Below, one piece after another: positions 5,322 to 5,414 of a stretch of DNA of 5,414 nt; the stretch's first letter is position 1; every line of letters starts with the position of its first letter. This stretch comes from Pseudomonadota bacterium (GTDB lineage Bacteria; Pseudomonadota; Alphaproteobacteria; Rhodobacterales; Rhodobacteraceae): the NCBI GenBank assembly GCA_027592105.1, contig JAQCLA010000181.1, forward strand, positions 1 to 5,414. Reading direction: 5' to 3'. The notes under the pieces are model-generated. The model saw nothing but the letters and a program-made list of their open reading frames with translations. It did no database searches and was not told the DNA's origin. The position numbers were made by a program, and so were the translations under genes.

Positions 5322-5350
5322 TGACGCCAGCTCTCCCAAGGAGAGCGTCA
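5322..5350 (+). promoter_or_regulatory. Hairpin enclosing the Shine-Dalgarno and start of the last gene
   Basis: CTCTCC (5331-5336) pairs with GGAGAG (5340-5345) across a CAA loop. TGACG (5322-5326) pairs with CGTCA (5346-5350), leaving a four-base bulge CCAG on the left strand. The pairing buries the Shine-Dalgarno AAGGAG and the first base of the ATG at 5350. In RNA this would be an 11-bp helix that hides the ribosome binding site, as in RNA thermometers and other translational switches. The structure is read directly from the sequence; regulation is inferred. Confidence 0.5.
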
Positions 5351-5414
5351 TGGAACTTCACCCACACATCGAGAAACTCATCGCCACGGCACCTACAAGT
5401 GCCGTTGCAGCCGC
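5350..5414 (+). CDS. Start of an unidentified gene, cut by the right edge
   Basis: An ATG at 5350 preceded by AAGGAG (5338-5343) at good spacing opens a frame that stays open to the window end. It gives 21 residues beginning MELHPHIEKLIATAP. The frame is also open upstream to 5191, with another ATG at 5290 preceded by AAAAGG, so the true start could be earlier. The upstream part (rich in T, R and C, without pattern) reads as non-coding, and the Shine-Dalgarno favours 5350. The fragment is too short to assign a family, and a spurious frame is possible. Confidence 0.45.
   Translation, partial: MELHPHIEKLIATAPTSAVAA

Larger units (their letters stand above)
5000..5349. other. Gene-poor interval downstream of the membrane protein
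   Basis: About 350 bp with no convincing gene on either strand. Short open frames here are rich in arginine and cysteine and show no domain pattern. No hairpin followed by a T-run ends the upstream operon. The stretch does hold three dyads (about 5032-5050, 5254-5278 and 5322-5350), the last next to a new start codon. The composition looks like degenerate or regulatory DNA, possibly the relic of an old insertion, which cannot be proven from this window. Confidence 0.5.

Noticed and set aside
1..5414. tRNA, rRNA, CRISPR array or complete insertion sequence
   Set aside because: No cloverleaf, no rRNA-like segment, no regularly spaced repeats and no transposase domain were seen on either strand.

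Overview
The window looks like a chromosomal segment of an alphaproteobacterium, most likely a Rhodobacteraceae (Roseobacter/Paracoccus-like) bacterium. The basis is the GC-rich codon usage, Shine-Dalgarno sequences of the GGAGG type, and a class III alcohol dehydrogenase of the kind these bacteria use in one-carbon metabolism. This taxonomic call is an inference from gene content; there is no rRNA or other marker here.

Left half, all on the minus strand and read right to left. A glutathione-dependent formaldehyde dehydrogenase (866-1996, frmA/adhC/flhA type) is followed after four bases, or with an overlap depending on the start chosen, by a GNAT acetyltransferase (346-861). After 66 bp comes the 5' part of an NYN-domain (PIN-like nuclease) protein (1-279) that runs off the left edge.

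Right half, plus strand. Divergent from frmA across a 90-bp spacer is an IclR-family regulator (2087-2845). It is followed after 81 bp by a full-length SBP56-family protein, a probable methanethiol oxidase (2927-4327). The stop codon of that gene directly abuts the ATG of a six-helix membrane protein with one histidine in each of four helices (4328-4999). About 350 bp without a convincing gene follows, ending in a hairpin that encloses the Shine-Dalgarno and start of a new gene cut by the right edge (5350-5414).

How it may fit together. Methanethiol oxidase converts methanethiol, O2 and water to formaldehyde, sulfide and H2O2. The divergent FrmA oxidises formaldehyde as its glutathione adduct. 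The membrane protein could supply a metal to the oxidase or move a small product across the membrane. The IclR regulator sits between the two halves. Its shared spacer with frmA holds two overlapping face-to-face promoter-like signals, a 7-bp inverted repeat spanning them, and an 8-bp direct repeat. The most interesting reading is a compact methanethiol-to-formaldehyde module with a predicted cytoplasmic oxidase and an uncharacterised membrane partner.
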